Assembly: GCA_043101835.1 (NCBI GenBank)
Contig: JBICHM010000233.1
Span: forward strand, 1-6,157
Length of the DNA stretch: 6,157 nucleotides
DNA from: JBICHM01 sp043101835
Lineage (GTDB): Bacteria > Planctomycetota > Phycisphaerae > Phycisphaerales > UBA1924
Direction: 5' to 3'
In this document: positions 5,698 through 6,157 of the stretch, in pieces
Layout: each line of letters begins with the position of its first letter
Numbering within the stretch: position 1 is the first letter of the stretch
The notes under the pieces: generated by a model
Told to the model about the DNA's origin: nothing
The model's input: only the letters and a program-made list of their open reading frames with translations
Database searches by the model: none
Position numbers and translations under genes: made by a program

Positions 5698-6032
5698 TGG
5701 TGGGCCTCCTTCCGGTGCTCCTCCGAGGCCGCCGCGTGGTGCAGAGGCTCAGGAGGCGATCGGTGGGCGTCGCCCGACGCGCGAATGATGCGCGCGCCGG
5801 CGTCAGCCCCGGTTGCAGGCACCCTAGCGCGGCGACGGGCGGACTTCTTCGGGCGCGCCGAGGCGCTTTCTCGCGTTTGCGATCGGTGGCGCCCGGCCTC
5901 GCGCGCTCGCGCCTTGGGTGTGGACCGATGAAGTATGCTCTGGGCCGGCGCGGCTGGGCGCGGGGCCCCAAAAGGGCGTTTCCTGCGATGATGCCGCAAC
6001 ATGGACCGACGCTTGGGAGTATGGAGTCGTCG
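5698..6032. promoter_or_regulatory. Divergent intergenic region between the ATP-grasp operon and the kinase-like gene
   Basis: The 335 bp hold no gene I can support. Both promoters must lie here, but no convincing −35/−10 pair is seen. A TATGCT hexamer (5934-5939) with TTGGGT (5914-5919) is spaced too tightly, at 14 bp, to be a good plus-strand match. Two inverted repeats lie on the operon side: GCGTCG-CC-CGACGC (5767-5780), a compact operator-like palindrome, and the overlapping CGCGCG/CGCGCG stem (5778-5783 with 5791-5796, 7-base loop). Either could act as an operator or as leader structure for the operon transcript. Confidence 0.4.
5705..5711 (-). promoter_or_regulatory. Ribosome-binding site AAGGAGG, fixes the GTG start at 5697
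   Basis: The complement of 5705-5711 reads AAGGAGG, a consensus Shine-Dalgarno, 7 bases before GTG 5697. It gives strong support for this non-ATG start and suggests efficient initiation of the operon's first gene. Confidence 0.85.
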
Positions 6033-6157
6033 ATGGACGCCAGGCGTGTGGCGGAGATCGCGGACGAGGTGCGCGGGCTGACCGGGTCAGCCCGGAAGAC
6101 GCGCCTCGAGATCGCCTGCGCCGGCGACACCGCACTGCGCGACGCCGTAGAGCGGAA
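6033..6157 (+). CDS. N-terminal fragment of a probable planctomycete-type Ser/Thr protein kinase
   Basis: From ATG 6033 the frame stays open to the window edge for 41 full codons, beginning MDARRVAEIADEVRGL. The stretch RLEIACAGDTALRDAVE matches the L-x5-CxGD-x2-LRxxVE signature seen in the helical N-terminal segment that precedes the catalytic domain in many planctomycete serine/threonine kinases, often followed by TPR or WD40 repeats. That family attribution is from memory. The kinase domain itself lies outside the window, so catalytic residues cannot be checked. GGAG at 6023-6026, 6 bases upstream, favours ATG 6033. In-frame ATGs at 6021, 5991 and 5988 are alternatives with poorer spacing. 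The gene diverges from the ATP-grasp operon across a 335-bp spacer. Confidence 0.6.
   Translation, partial: MDARRVAEIADEVRGLTGSARKTRLEIACAGDTALRDAVER

Noticed and set aside
4489..5931. 480-codon plus-strand open frame opposite the ATP-grasp gene
   Set aside because: Same mirror-frame effect. The minus strand carries clear ATP-grasp motifs and a consensus ribosome-binding site.
5694..6002. 102-codon minus-strand frame whose stop overlaps the GTG start of the ATP-grasp gene, as if coupled
   Set aside because: Its ATG has no Shine-Dalgarno and the translation is Arg/Ala/His/Pro-rich without motifs. The GTGA overlap is probably accidental, and the region is better read as a divergent promoter spacer.
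1..6157. CRISPR arrays, tRNA or rRNA genes, insertion sequences and attachment sites
   Set aside because: No direct-repeat array, tRNA cloverleaf, rRNA segment, transposase-like protein or terminal inverted repeats were recognised by eye.

Overview
The window is a very GC-rich bacterial chromosome segment, coding on both strands, with strong Shine-Dalgarno sites and several GTG starts. The best taxonomic hint is the truncated gene at the right edge. Its N-terminus (…RLEIACAGDTALRDAVE…) matches the opening segment of the large serine/threonine protein kinases typical of Planctomycetota, Phycisphaerae in particular. I infer a planctomycete or close relative; no rRNA or marker gene confirms it.

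Layout, left to right. (1) At the extreme left, a minus-strand gene may just begin (1-29). (2) A non-coding, less GC-rich block (about 100-185) carries a cluster of TGCCA/TGGCA palindromes. (3) A small secreted, Arg/Cys/His-rich protein (256-705) has three C-x3-C-x-H-[WY] repeats and ends at a strong UUCG-tetraloop terminator. (4) A 497-residue protein of unknown function (910-2403) lies behind a dyad plus a TATATA box. (5) A hairpin over its stop codon separates it from a convergent two-gene minus-strand operon. (6) That operon is read right to left: a GTG-initiated ATP-grasp ligase (4435-5697), then, with a 4-base GTGA overlap, a 671-residue protein (2423-4438) whose C-terminus shows a papain/transglutaminase-like Gln-Cys…His…Asn arrangement. 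(7) A 335-bp divergent spacer (5698-6032) leads to the kinase-like gene fragment (6033 onward, plus strand).

The most interesting unit is the operon. A carboxylate-amine ligase-type ATP-grasp enzyme, translationally coupled to a large protein with a cysteine-hydrolase/transferase-like C-terminus, fits a peptide- or amide-forming (or protein-modifying) pathway. Substrate and product cannot be read from sequence. The other genes look like independent transcription units: a cell-envelope basic protein, an orphan large protein that might be an effector, and a signalling kinase.
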